The notes beneath the pieces were generated by a model, which searched no databases, was not told the origin of the DNA, and worked only from the letters and a program-made list of their open reading frames with translations. Positions 15,828 to 24,118 of a stretch of 34,889 nucleotides of DNA are shown here, piece by piece (the stretch's first letter is position 1; every line of letters begins with the position of its first letter). A program made the position numbers and the translations under genes. The stretch is from JAISGQ01 sp964500965 (GTDB lineage: Bacteria > Bacillota > Clostridia > Oscillospirales > Acutalibacteraceae), in contig CAZCQZ010000020.1 of NCBI GenBank assembly GCA_964500965.1, positions 1 through 34,889 of the forward strand. The letters are read 5' to 3'.

Positions 15828-17038
15828 CTGTCGTCCTCCTGATTTTCGGGAATAACCTCAATCAGAGCTTCGAGCGCGCATTCAAGCTGGCTGTCATCGG
15901 GCTCTTTTGTGGTCAATCTCTGCATCCACATACCGGGAGCTGCGATAATTCGCGTAAACAGATTATCGTGCCTGCCGCACAGCTTCAAAAGCTCATAGCC
16001 GACGCCCATAATGAGAGGAATACAGGCAAGCTTTACAAGTATGCGAAGCCAGTCGGGGAATGATTCGGGAATGAATATACCCACAATTATGCTGAGAAGC
16101 AGCATAATTATCAGAAAGCTTGTGCCGCAACGGGGGTGGAAACGCTTGAATTTTCTGGCGTTCTCAACGGTAAGCTCCTCACCGGCTTCATAGCAGAAAA
16201 TGCTCTTGTGCTCTGCACCGTGATACTCAAACACACGACGGATTTCTTTCATTCCGGAAATCAGCGCAATGTAAACTACGAAAATAATTATTCTGAATAC
16301 GCCCTCGAAAACGGACTTGATAAGATGACTGCCGCTGCTGTGGAAAACAGCTTTGGTAAAGGCGGAGTCGGCAATGAATTTGTCGCAAAGCCAGCCGATT
16401 CCCTTGAAAGAATAAACAGGCAGCACAACAAACAGTCCCACTGCAAGGACTATGCCCAGCAGAGAAGCGATGAACATGAGAAAATCCATAAGCTTGCCGC
16501 CGAACATCTTCTCAAGCTTTTTATCAAATTCCGACTGTTCTTCTTCCTCGGCAAAGCCGGAGAGGTCGGCAGAACGGGTCATGGTATTCATGCCGATGCT
16601 CATTGAGTCGATAAATCCGAAAATACCTCTGATAAAAGGAATTTTCTTTATGAAGCTCTTTTTTCTGCTCTTTTTGACTTCCTCGTAAATGAGCTTGCCG
16701 TTTCTGTCGCGTACAACCATCATTGTCCGTGTCGGTCCGTTCATCATAACGCCCTCAATAAGAGCCTGACCGCCTATTGAGGTTATTTTCTTTTCACCCT
16801 TGCGAATACGAACTCGTTCGGGCTGTTCGGGTTCTTCCGACTGTTCGGATTCTTCGGGTTCTTCAGATTCTTCGGATTCTTCGGATTCTTCCGGCTGTTC
16901 CCCGGACGTACATTCCTCTGCGGAAATTACGGCAGTGTCCTCAGGGACAGTCTCGTCCTCATCGTCCTCCGGGAAACGGATAGGCGGACGCCAATCCTCC
17001 TCGTCTTCGATTTCCGTGATTCTTTCGTTTTCGTTCAT
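15821..17038 (-). CDS. DUF1385 (YqhQ family) membrane protein
   Basis: A 405-aa integral membrane protein of the DUF1385 family. The N-terminal 75 residues are a low-complexity acidic run of Glu, Ser and Pro. The family signature GGQALIEGVMMNGPTR (about 89-104) follows, then hydrophobic helices around 182-210, 242-265 and 300-345, and the conserved FEYHGAEHKSIFCYE and KRFHPRCGTSFL segments. The molecular function is not established; the family commonly sits near prmC in Bacillota, as here. The ATG at 17038 is chosen because AAAGGA lies nine bases upstream; the frame extends to a TTG at 17056 that overlaps this site. The acidic N-terminal extension is longer than usual. Confidence 0.9.
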   Translation of the reverse strand: MNENERITEIEDEEDWRPPIRFPEDDEDETVPEDTAVISAEECTSGEQPEESEESEESEEPEESEQSEEPEQPERVRIRKGEKKITSIGGQALIEGVMMNGPTRTMMVVRDRNGKLIYEEVKKSRKKSFIKKIPFIRGIFGFIDSMSIGMNTMTRSADLSGFAEEEEQSEFDKKLEKMFGGKLMDFLMFIASLLGIVLAVGLFVVLPVYSFKGIGWLCDKFIADSAFTKAVFHSSGSHLIKSVFEGVFRIIIFVVYIALISGMKEIRRVFEYHGAEHKSIFCYEAGEELTVENARKFKRFHPRCGTSFLIIMLLLSIIVGIFIPESFPDWLRILVKLACIPLIMGVGYELLKLCGRHDNLFTRIIAAPGMWMQRLTTKEPDDSQLECALEALIEVIPENQEDDRW

Positions 17039-17084
17039 TTTGGTGTATCCTTTCAATAACTATCTGAAATATTTGTTTTAAAAA

Positions 17085-18554
17085 TTACTCTGCGTTTTTC
17101 TTTGCTATAGGCAATGTTACTGTGACAACCGTGCCCTCACCCAGCTTACTGGCAATATCAATTCTGCCGCCGTGCTGTGTAATAATTTCCTCGGCAACGC
17201 CCAGCCCTATGCCGAAGCCGCGACGGGTGTTGTTGGCTTTATAGAATTTCCGGGTTATTTTCGGCAAATCCTCGGCGGCAATACCGCAGCCGTAATCTCG
17301 CACCATAACCTTTATTTCGTCGCCGGTACAGGCGGCGGTAACGTGAATCTCACTGCCTGCATCACTGTATTTCATGGCGTTGTCGATAAGATTTGTAAAC
17401 ACCTGGCGCAAACGGTTTTTATCGCCCATTACCGGAGGCAGATTTTCCGCTTCAAAGAACGTAAGCGTTTTCTCCTCCTGAGAAGCGCGGTCGGAGAAAA
17501 AGTAAACCGCCTCGCCTATTTCAGCCAATATGTCAAGCTTTTCAAATCTCATCTGCATTGCGCCGCGCTGAAGTCTTGAAAAGTCAAGCAAATCCTCAAC
17601 CAGCGTTCCCAATCTGCTGGCTTCGGTGGTAATCGTATCCATTCCTCTCACGAAAAGCTCGGTATCTTCGGGACCGCATGACCGCAGGGTTTCACCCCAG
17701 CCCTTTATTGCCGTCAGCGGTGTTCTCAGCTCGTGAGAAACGGAGGAAATAAAGTCGTTTTTCAAATCCTCGTTGGCGGCAAGGGCGGCAGCCATTGAGT
17801 TAATCGCGTCCACAAGGTCGCCTATTTCGTCCTCCTTGTCCTTTTTCAGCCTTGTGGTAAAGTCGCCCTGTGCAATTTCGTTTGCACTGACGGTTATACT
17901 TTTTACCGGACGGACAATAGAACGGAAAAAGTAGAAGCTTGAAACCAGCACCAGCAACAAAATCAATATACTGCTTGCGACAAGCAGCATCACTATGTAA
18001 AAAATAGTTCTGTCAACAAGAGACAGCGATACTATTATACGCAGAGCACCGATTTCTCTGCCGTTTGAGAGTGTGATTATCTGTGACACCGCAAGGACTT
18101 TTTCACCCAGAGAGCTTCGTCCCTCCCAAATGCCCTGACCGTTCTCGGCATTTTTGGCAAACTCATAGTCGTTCATTGCCTCCGTTGTCGGCTTGAAGCC
18201 GGTGGACGTGACCTGAACAATGCCGCTTTTATCAATAAATTGCAGCTCCATAGTCTCTCTGCCGTCGAACTGCTCGACATAGCTCTGAGCCGCGTTTACG
18301 AAATCCGACGTTCCGGTAACGCCGGAGGTGGCGGTAAAATAGGATGCGTTAAGGCTTACACGGTTTTCTACAAGCTGCCGCACCTGATTATAATATGAAT
18401 TTTTAATGAGCAGTGAGCAGGCTGTAACGGCAACCGCAAGCACGACAACAATAATGGAAAAGGAGGAAAAAAGCCAGCGGCGCATGACACTGCGCTTTCG
18501 CACCATGCTTATGATTTCCTTGCCGTTAGAGTGCTGATAATCGAATTTTTTCAA
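17085..18554 (-). CDS. Membrane histidine kinase with HAMP domain
   Basis: Sensor kinase of 489 aa. It has transmembrane helix 1 (about 28-50), an extracytoplasmic sensor of about 130 residues with PDC/dCache-like character, helix 2 (about 183-211), HAMP (about 211-263), HisKA with the phospho-accepting His274 in SVSHELRTPLTAIKGW, and an ATPase domain with N box NLIDNAMKYS, G1 DYGCGI and G2 GFGIGLGVAEEI. The start is taken as TTG at 18554 because GGAAAGGAGG lies nine bases upstream. An in-frame ATG at 18605 overlaps the regulator gene and lacks a good site. It partners with the adjacent response regulator. The signal is unknown. Confidence 0.92.
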   Translation of the reverse strand: MKKFDYQHSNGKEIISMVRKRSVMRRWLFSSFSIIVVVLAVAVTACSLLIKNSYYNQVRQLVENRVSLNASYFTATSGVTGTSDFVNAAQSYVEQFDGRETMELQFIDKSGIVQVTSTGFKPTTEAMNDYEFAKNAENGQGIWEGRSSLGEKVLAVSQIITLSNGREIGALRIIVSLSLVDRTIFYIVMLLVASSILILLLVLVSSFYFFRSIVRPVKSITVSANEIAQGDFTTRLKKDKEDEIGDLVDAINSMAAALAANEDLKNDFISSVSHELRTPLTAIKGWGETLRSCGPEDTELFVRGMDTITTEASRLGTLVEDLLDFSRLQRGAMQMRFEKLDILAEIGEAVYFFSDRASQEEKTLTFFEAENLPPVMGDKNRLRQVFTNLIDNAMKYSDAGSEIHVTAACTGDEIKVMVRDYGCGIAAEDLPKITRKFYKANNTRRGFGIGLGVAEEIITQHGGRIDIASKLGEGTVVTVTLPIAKKNAE

Positions 18555-18592
18555 AGTGCGACTGCCTCCTTTCCGTCCGGAACGCTTCGCAA

Positions 18593-19294
18593 TTAAGCCT
18601 CCCATTTATATCCAAGACCCCAGACCGTTACAATATGTACGGGCGTTGAAGCATCGTCCTCGATTTTCATTCTGAGACGGCGAATATTAACATCGACAAT
18701 CTTATCCTCACCGTAATAGCCCTCACCCCAAACATGGGAAAGTATCTCCATTCTGCCCAGGGCCGCGCCGGGATTGGAGAAGAAATATTCCATAATCTGA
18801 AATTCCACCTGAGTTAAATCTATGGGAATGCCGGATTTTGTAAGGGTGCGGTTTCGGAGATTCAAAACAAAATCTCCCGATTTAAGCTCCTCGTTGAAAT
18901 TATTGCCCTGCCTCATCTCCGCAAGAGCAACACGTCTGTAAAGAGCGTCCACACGGGCAACCAGCTCGCTGGGCGAAAAGGGCTTCGTAACATAATCGTC
19001 CGCGCCCATCATCAGACCGCCCACCTTGTCCATCTCCTGAGTTTTGGCGGTGAGCAGAATAATGCCTATATTGCCGTTGTCCTTGCGTATTTCCCGGCAG
19101 ACCGAAACGCCGTCGATACCCGGCATCATTATATCAAGGAGAGCCACGTCAAAGCTTTTCGGGTCGGCATAATAAAGCTCAAGGGCTTTTTCACCGCAGT
19201 TTGCTTCGACAACGTCATAGCCGGCGCGTTCCAGATTTATTACAACAAATTCGCGGATTGCGTCTTCGTCCTCGGTAACAAGTATTTTTTTCAT
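18593..19294 (-). CDS. OmpR/PhoB-family response regulator
   Basis: A 233-aa regulator. The receiver domain (1-115) has acidic residues E8-D9-E10, phospho-acceptor Asp54 (LLDIMMPG), Thr82 and Lys104 (TKPF). The winged-helix DNA-binding domain (about 135-232) contains LTQVEFQIMEYFF and VDVNIRRLRMKIE, and ends with VWGLGYKWEA. It lies 17 bp after the lipoprotein gene and just before the kinase gene. Regulated genes are unknown, but the operon itself is a likely target. Confidence 0.95.
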   Translation of the reverse strand: MKKILVTEDEDAIREFVVINLERAGYDVVEANCGEKALELYYADPKSFDVALLDIMMPGIDGVSVCREIRKDNGNIGIILLTAKTQEMDKVGGLMMGADDYVTKPFSPSELVARVDALYRRVALAEMRQGNNFNEELKSGDFVLNLRNRTLTKSGIPIDLTQVEFQIMEYFFSNPGAALGRMEILSHVWGEGYYGEDKIVDVNIRRLRMKIEDDASTPVHIVTVWGLGYKWEA

Positions 19295-19311
19295 AATGTA
19301 TCATCTCCGAA

Positions 19312-20772
19312 TTACAGTAAATAGAAACAGGCGTAAACCACATTATAGGTTATGTCGTATTGCTCGCCCAGGGGACATATCTGCACACCCCATACGGTGT
19401 CGTTATATGAAATCAGCTTTTCATATCCGTAGGAGGGAATGAGTTTTTCGTTTTTGCTGTCAAAGGCACGTAATTTGAAAAGCTCCGTTCCGTAGCTTTC
19501 CGTTTTTCGCTGAATAACCGCACTGTCGGAATCCGGGTCGGTTGACAGCACGGTTTCGGAGCCGTCAAGCTCGGAAAGCGGCACGGTGACTTCTTCGTAA
19601 GTCACCTCCGGCACGCTGAATACCATAGTTCGATAGTTCGGGTCATACCGTGCGGTTATATCCGTCGGCAATGAGGGCGGCAGTACCATGTAATAGCCCT
19701 CGGCTGTGTTCAACACAGTCTCGAATCCGCTCTGCTCCGAAAGTGTGCCGGACAGGGAATCGTAGGAACGCCACGAGGTTTTGTACAGCTTCTGTTCGGA
19801 GCTTTCCGTGTAACAGGGCAGAAGCGTGTGAACCGGGATTTCGATAAGCCCGTCTGCATCGGCATCGAAAGAAGCTATGACCGCCGCGCGGTCAGTGCCG
19901 GAAACAGTTCCGGTTTCTCCGCTGTTAAAGGGTGCGGTCAGCACCGCGTTGAATTTATCCCAGCACACAGCTTCGGTACACATGACCTCTGCGGTTTTGT
20001 AGCTGTCGATAATCAATGCCTGAGTGGTATCATCAAGCATATCCACCGTGACCTTGGCGTACCGCGTAACACTTCCGTCAAGGGAGAGCATACCGGCAGT
20101 ATAAAGCTGCTCCGCTCCCTCACCGGATACATATTTCAGCATTCTTACAACAGACGTTCCCGCTACGGTATTAAGGGTTGCGGTCATGATTTCATCTGTA
20201 CCGTCACCGTCCATATCGCAAACCGCAACGCCCGAATAGCCCGATGAAGACTGCGCCTCGGTACCGTTCTTGTCATCTATGACAATTGTTTGCATTTCGT
20301 CCCCGGAGCAGGAATATACGGTAAGCAGACCGCCGCCGGAGCTTACCGACCAGCCCACAACAATTTCGCTGCCGGAGTGTTCGGGCAGAATATTTCCGAA
20401 AAGGAGAACGTTGACATTACCTGCAAGCCCCTCGGCGGTGGCGGTTACGTGCCAGCTTCCGTGGGAGCGTTTCATGACGGCAATGCTTGCAAGGGTGCTT
20501 TCGGAAGACTCCGTGTAAAACACCACCGCTTCCTCAACACCGTCGCCGTCAAGGTCTTTCATCGTTATCGCCGAACGGTATTCGCCGTTTCGCGGATACC
20601 TGAAAAGGGGCTGTCTTCCCAGGTGAGCTTCAAGAGCCTCGCAAATTTCACGTTCATATCCCGACGTTTTGGGAGGACGCAGCATATTTTCCGAATCAAG
20701 GGGAGCGGCGTGACAGCCGCACAGGGAAAACAGCAAAAACACTGATATTATCAGAAAAAACAGTTTTTTCAT
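19312..20772 (-). CDS. Lipoprotein with DxDGDG (FG-GAP/VCBS-like) repeats, linked to the two-component system
   Basis: A 486-aa exported lipoprotein with signal peptide and lipobox LCGC (Cys20). Three calcium-loop-like motifs, DLDGDG (73-78), DMDGDG (186-191) and DADADG (303-308), each follow a hydrophobic strand and resemble FG-GAP/VCBS repeats of beta-propellers. The C-terminal part (about 380-486) is beta-rich without a recognised domain. It is the first gene of an operon with the response regulator and kinase, so it may be an extracytoplasmic partner of the kinase sensor; this is inferred from position. A GAAAGG site precedes the ATG. The family is not recognised with certainty. Confidence 0.8.
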   Translation of the reverse strand: MKKLFFLIISVFLLFSLCGCHAAPLDSENMLRPPKTSGYEREICEALEAHLGRQPLFRYPRNGEYRSAITMKDLDGDGVEEAVVFYTESSESTLASIAVMKRSHGSWHVTATAEGLAGNVNVLLFGNILPEHSGSEIVVGWSVSSGGGLLTVYSCSGDEMQTIVIDDKNGTEAQSSSGYSGVAVCDMDGDGTDEIMTATLNTVAGTSVVRMLKYVSGEGAEQLYTAGMLSLDGSVTRYAKVTVDMLDDTTQALIIDSYKTAEVMCTEAVCWDKFNAVLTAPFNSGETGTVSGTDRAAVIASFDADADGLIEIPVHTLLPCYTESSEQKLYKTSWRSYDSLSGTLSEQSGFETVLNTAEGYYMVLPPSLPTDITARYDPNYRTMVFSVPEVTYEEVTVPLSELDGSETVLSTDPDSDSAVIQRKTESYGTELFKLRAFDSKNEKLIPSYGYEKLISYNDTVWGVQICPLGEQYDITYNVVYACFYLL

Positions 20773-20831
20773 AATGTCTGAGCCTTTCGGGACGTTTGAT
20801 AATTCGGACGGTTATAAGCCGCCCGGCTACA

Positions 20832-20986
20832 GCCGTTGAGTTATTATATCATAAATACTTGTGCAAAGCACAAGTATGTGCGGAGCACCGAGCGGCAAAG
20901 CCGCAATTTAGATACCAATGTTCTCTCAGGCATCGAAAGGCTTGTTTTCAAGACTTTCGCTAATGCCGTGAGGTTATTATACCATA
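20832..20986. repeat. Structured intergenic element: four adjacent hairpins between near-direct repeats
   Basis: This occupies the centre of the 421-bp gene-free stretch 20773-21193. A 22-base sequence at 20832-20853 (GCCGTTGAGTTATTATA...) recurs at 20965-20986 with 18 of 22 identities. Between them are: ATACTTGTGC-AAA-GCACAAGTAT (20855-20877, ten perfect pairs), GTGC-GGA-GCAC (20878-20888), GCGGC-AAA-GCCGC (20892-20904), and a compound hairpin 20925-20972 made of CTCA, GGCAT, CGAAAG and CTTG arms with small bulges and a TTTT loop. No coding frame is apparent. It looks like a repetitive extragenic or MITE-type element, or a structured RNA; copies elsewhere in the genome could not be tested. 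The remainder of the stretch holds the zapA promoter and an A/T-rich spacer. Confidence 0.65.
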
Positions 20987-21099
20987 TAATTTTCCGAAAA
21001 TATATACTTTCTTTGAACTTTTTCAGACATACTGTTTGCCCGTAATACTTCCGTAAAATAAAAATTTTAAAAATTTCACAGAAAATCTTCGTAACACTC

Positions 21100-21128
21100 T
21101 TTAATTTGTCCTTTCAATATATTATAAT
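21100..21128 (+). promoter_or_regulatory. Candidate zapA promoter
   Basis: A perfect -10 TATAAT (21123-21128) lies 17 bases after a weak -35 TTTAAT (21100-21105). The start codon of zapA is about 65 bases downstream. Confidence 0.5.
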
Positions 21129-21193
21129 AGCTTTGATACAATAAGTTAGTTATGCTCATGCATCAAAATCTCTAAGAAGGAGAATCATTCAAA

Positions 21194-21550
21194 ATGAAGA
21201 GCAAAGTACGTCTTAACATTTGCGGAACAGATTACTACATCACCAGCGACGACGATGAAAGCTACATTCGCGCAATAGGTGACGAGGTTGACACCCGTAT
21301 GAGTGAAATGATGTCGGAAAACGACAGAATATCAACCACTATGGCTGCTGTCCTCTGTGCGCTGACCTACGCGGACGAACAGCACAAGGCAACCGCCGCC
21401 GCCGACAGCCTGAGAAGTCAGATTAAGGACTATGTTCAGGAAAGCGGCAAGGCACGGCTGGAAGCGGACGAAGCCCGCCGTGAGATTGAGCATCTCAGAC
21501 GTGAGCTTCAGAGCCTTCGTATGCGCTTTTCCGAGCTTGAAAACAGATAA
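21194..21550 (+). CDS. zapA: Cell division protein ZapA
   Basis: A 118-aa FtsZ-associated protein that promotes bundling of FtsZ filaments at the division site. The N-terminal globular part contains VRLNICGTDYYITSDDDESYIRAIGDEVD, typical of the family, and the C-terminal half (about 65-118) is a charged coiled coil. AAGGAGAA precedes the ATG. The stop TAA shares one base with the ATG of the U32 gene, a pairing common in Bacillota. Confidence 0.9.
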   Translation: MKSKVRLNICGTDYYITSDDDESYIRAIGDEVDTRMSEMMSENDRISTTMAAVLCALTYADEQHKATAAADSLRSQIKDYVQESGKARLEADEARREIEHLRRELQSLRMRFSELENR

Positions 21551-23574
21551 TGTCAATTGAAATACTTGCCCCTGCCGGGGGTGAGCAGCAGCTTGAAGCG
21601 GCTGTGAGAGCAGGCGCGGACGCGGTTTATCTCGGCTTGCGCGGAAAGCTCAATGCCCGTCGCGGCGCGGCGAACTTTTCCGTCGAGGAGCTGAGCGATG
21701 TTGTGGCTATGTGCCACGAAGCAGGTACTTCCGTTCATGTAACGCTTAACACTCTGCTTTTCGATGACGAGCGGCAGTCTGCCCTTTCGCAAATCGAAGC
21801 GGTGTGTCGCGCCGGCGTCGATGCGGTAATAGTTCAGGATTTGGGACTTGCCGCACTTATAAGAAAATGTGCGCCGCAGCTTGTGATGCACGCCTCAACC
21901 CAGATGACGATACATAACAGAGCCGCTCTCGGCACTCTGCGTGATTTGGGCTTTTCCCGTGCTGTGCTGGCAAGGGAGCTGTCCGGCGGTGAAATAGCGG
22001 CAATCGCAAAGGATTCCGTAATAGAAACCGAGGTTTTTATTCACGGCGCCCTTTGCATGAGCGTTTCCGGGCAATGCCTTTTTTCCTCCATGCTGGGGGC
22101 TAGAAGCGGCAATCGCGGAATGTGCGCTCAGCCATGCCGTCTGCCCTTTACGTCAAACGGCTTTGAAAGCTGTCTTTCATTAAAGGACATGAGCCACATC
22201 GAATATATCCCCGAACTTGAGGGCATGGGTGTTACGTCCCTTAAAATCGAAGGACGGCTGAAACGCCCGGAATATGTGGCGGCTGCGGTGACAGCCTGTC
22301 GGGAAATGAGAGACAAGGGCTCGGTTTCTCCTGAGCTTATGGCTGACCTTAAAAGGGTGTTTTCACGCTCCGGCTTTACCGACGGTTATTACACCGGCAG
22401 GCGCGGCAGTGCGATGTTCGGCACAAGGCAAAAGGAAGATGCCGCCGACAGCGGTACCTTTGCCTCACTGCATCGGCTTTACCGTGTACAGACCCCCAAA
22501 ATTCCCCTCACAGCGAAGCTTTGGGCAGGCGAAAGTGCTGTTTTAAGCCTTTCGGACGGTCAAAACACCGTCGTTGCGCAAATTGAAAACCCCGCGGCTT
22601 CCGGTGAAGTGTCGGCAGAGCTTGCCGAAAAACAGCTCTCACGCACCGGCGGCACACCTTATTATCTTAACAGTCTGAGTGTCGGCGGTGACAGAGGCAT
22701 TGCCCCCTCTGCCCTCAACGCTCTGCGCAGAAATGCTCTTTCCATGCTGTCCGATGAGCGCAAAAAGCCCCGTTCGATTGAATTTGCGCTCTGTTCCGAC
22801 GCCTTTGAAAGGCACACCGTAGCAAAAAAGCCGCTTCTGACTTTGATATTCGGAAGCTACGAACAGATACCCCATGACCTGTCGGAATATTCCGACAGCA
22901 TTGAAAAAATATATTTACCCCTTGAATGCGACCTGAAAAAGGTCGGCTCATTGAAAATACCTCTTTGTGCCGAAGCACCGAGAACTCTGTTTACCGGTGA
23001 GGACACTTTCGGAAAATGGCTGAGCGACGCCGAAAATGCCGGAGTAAAAACCGTTATGCTTCATAATATGGGGCAAATCGCAATTGCAAAAAGCATGGGC
23101 TTTGAGCTTGAGGGCGGTTTTTCTCTAAACACGGTGTCCACTGCGGCAATAGCCGAGCTGGACAGGCTGGGCTTTTCCTCCTGTGAGCTGTCGCCGGAGC
23201 TTTGCGCAGGCAGAATAAGCTCTTTAGGCGGAACACTGCCGAGAAAAGCGATGATATACGGCAGGATTCCCATGATGCTTACGCGTAACTGTCCGGCGGC
23301 ATTAAACGGCTGTGTCGGCACAGACTGTCACATAACCGACCGCCGGGGAATAGATTTCCCCGTAATCTGCCGTGCCGGTGCAAGTGAAGTGCTCAACAGC
23401 GTTCCTCTTGCCATAATGGACAGAAACGAGCTGCTTCCCGGTGTTGACGGCTTTACAATGCGCTTTACAACCGAAAGTGCCCCGGAGTGCGGAAAGATAA
23501 TCGAAGCGGCGATAAAGGGTGAGCCTATGTGTATACAGCGCACAAAGGGCTTGTATTTCAGAACTGTATTATAA
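21550..23574 (+). CDS. U32 family (peptidase-like / RNA hydroxylation) protein
   Basis: A 674-aa protein of the U32 family. The TIM-barrel-like N-terminal part begins EILAPAGGEQQLEAAVRAGADAVYLG. Four conserved cysteines, Cys169, Cys176, Cys192 and Cys196 (spacing 6-15-3, around SGQC and RSGNRGMCAQPCR), match the iron-sulfur cluster ligands of the family. The C-terminal half, in the position of DUF3656 in long members such as E. coli RlhA, contains another cysteine pair near CVGTDCH. Relatives with this layout hydroxylate 23S rRNA (RlhA) or tRNA uridine (TrhP); protease activity is doubtful. Which RNA is modified here cannot be told from the sequence. It is translationally coupled to zapA. Confidence 0.88.
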   Translation: MSIEILAPAGGEQQLEAAVRAGADAVYLGLRGKLNARRGAANFSVEELSDVVAMCHEAGTSVHVTLNTLLFDDERQSALSQIEAVCRAGVDAVIVQDLGLAALIRKCAPQLVMHASTQMTIHNRAALGTLRDLGFSRAVLARELSGGEIAAIAKDSVIETEVFIHGALCMSVSGQCLFSSMLGARSGNRGMCAQPCRLPFTSNGFESCLSLKDMSHIEYIPELEGMGVTSLKIEGRLKRPEYVAAAVTACREMRDKGSVSPELMADLKRVFSRSGFTDGYYTGRRGSAMFGTRQKEDAADSGTFASLHRLYRVQTPKIPLTAKLWAGESAVLSLSDGQNTVVAQIENPAASGEVSAELAEKQLSRTGGTPYYLNSLSVGGDRGIAPSALNALRRNALSMLSDERKKPRSIEFALCSDAFERHTVAKKPLLTLIFGSYEQIPHDLSEYSDSIEKIYLPLECDLKKVGSLKIPLCAEAPRTLFTGEDTFGKWLSDAENAGVKTVMLHNMGQIAIAKSMGFELEGGFSLNTVSTAAIAELDRLGFSSCELSPELCAGRISSLGGTLPRKAMIYGRIPMMLTRNCPAALNGCVGTDCHITDRRGIDFPVICRAGASEVLNSVPLAIMDRNELLPGVDGFTMRFTTESAPECGKIIEAAIKGEPMCIQRTKGLYFRTVL

Positions 23575-23608
23575 TGTTTACACCGCTTATTTTACGGAGA
23601 TTGATAGA

Positions 23609-24094
23609 ATGATTAAAAAGGTAAATGTTAAGCCAAAGCTTAAAATAGTTCAGTTTCGCGACGGCGCGGTAGTGCCGGAACGCGCAACTAAAGGCTCTGC
23701 CGGGCTTGATTTACACGCCTGCATAAGCGAGCCTATGACCATCGGCGCAGGCGAAAGGGTGGTTATTCCCACCGGCATCGGCATTGAGCTGCCCGATTCC
23801 GGCTACGCCGCGTTGATACTGGCGCGAAGCGGACTGGGCATACGTCACGGTCTGACCCTCTCAAACGGCGTCGGACTAATCGACAGCGATTACAGGGGCG
23901 AAATAATCGTAGGGCTTTCAAACTTTTCAAACGAGCCTTACGAGCTGCGCGTTCAGGAGCGCATCGCCCAGATGATGATTGTTCCCGTTTCGACCATGCC
24001 CCTTGAGGTTGTCGCCGCTCTTTCAAAAACCGAGCGCGGCACGGCAGGCTTCGGCTCAACCGGCAGAGGTGGCGAAGAAGAATCGGGGAAATAG
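23609..24094 (+). CDS. dut: dUTP diphosphatase
   Basis: Trimeric dUTPase of 161 aa, which hydrolyses dUTP to dUMP and keeps uracil out of DNA. All five motifs are present: AGLDLHA, ARSGLGI, NGVGLIDSDYRGEI (with the catalytic Asp), ERIAQMMI, and the C-terminal arm RGTAGFGSTGRG. The ATG at 23609 has GGAGA upstream and gives standard length; a longer frame begins inside the U32 gene. It lies 34 bp after the U32 gene. Confidence 0.95.
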   Translation: MIKKVNVKPKLKIVQFRDGAVVPERATKGSAGLDLHACISEPMTIGAGERVVIPTGIGIELPDSGYAALILARSGLGIRHGLTLSNGVGLIDSDYRGEIIVGLSNFSNEPYELRVQERIAQMMIVPVSTMPLEVVAALSKTERGTAGFGSTGRGGEEESGK

Positions 24095-24118
24095 CTTATA
24101 ACGATTTCGGAGGGTCAG

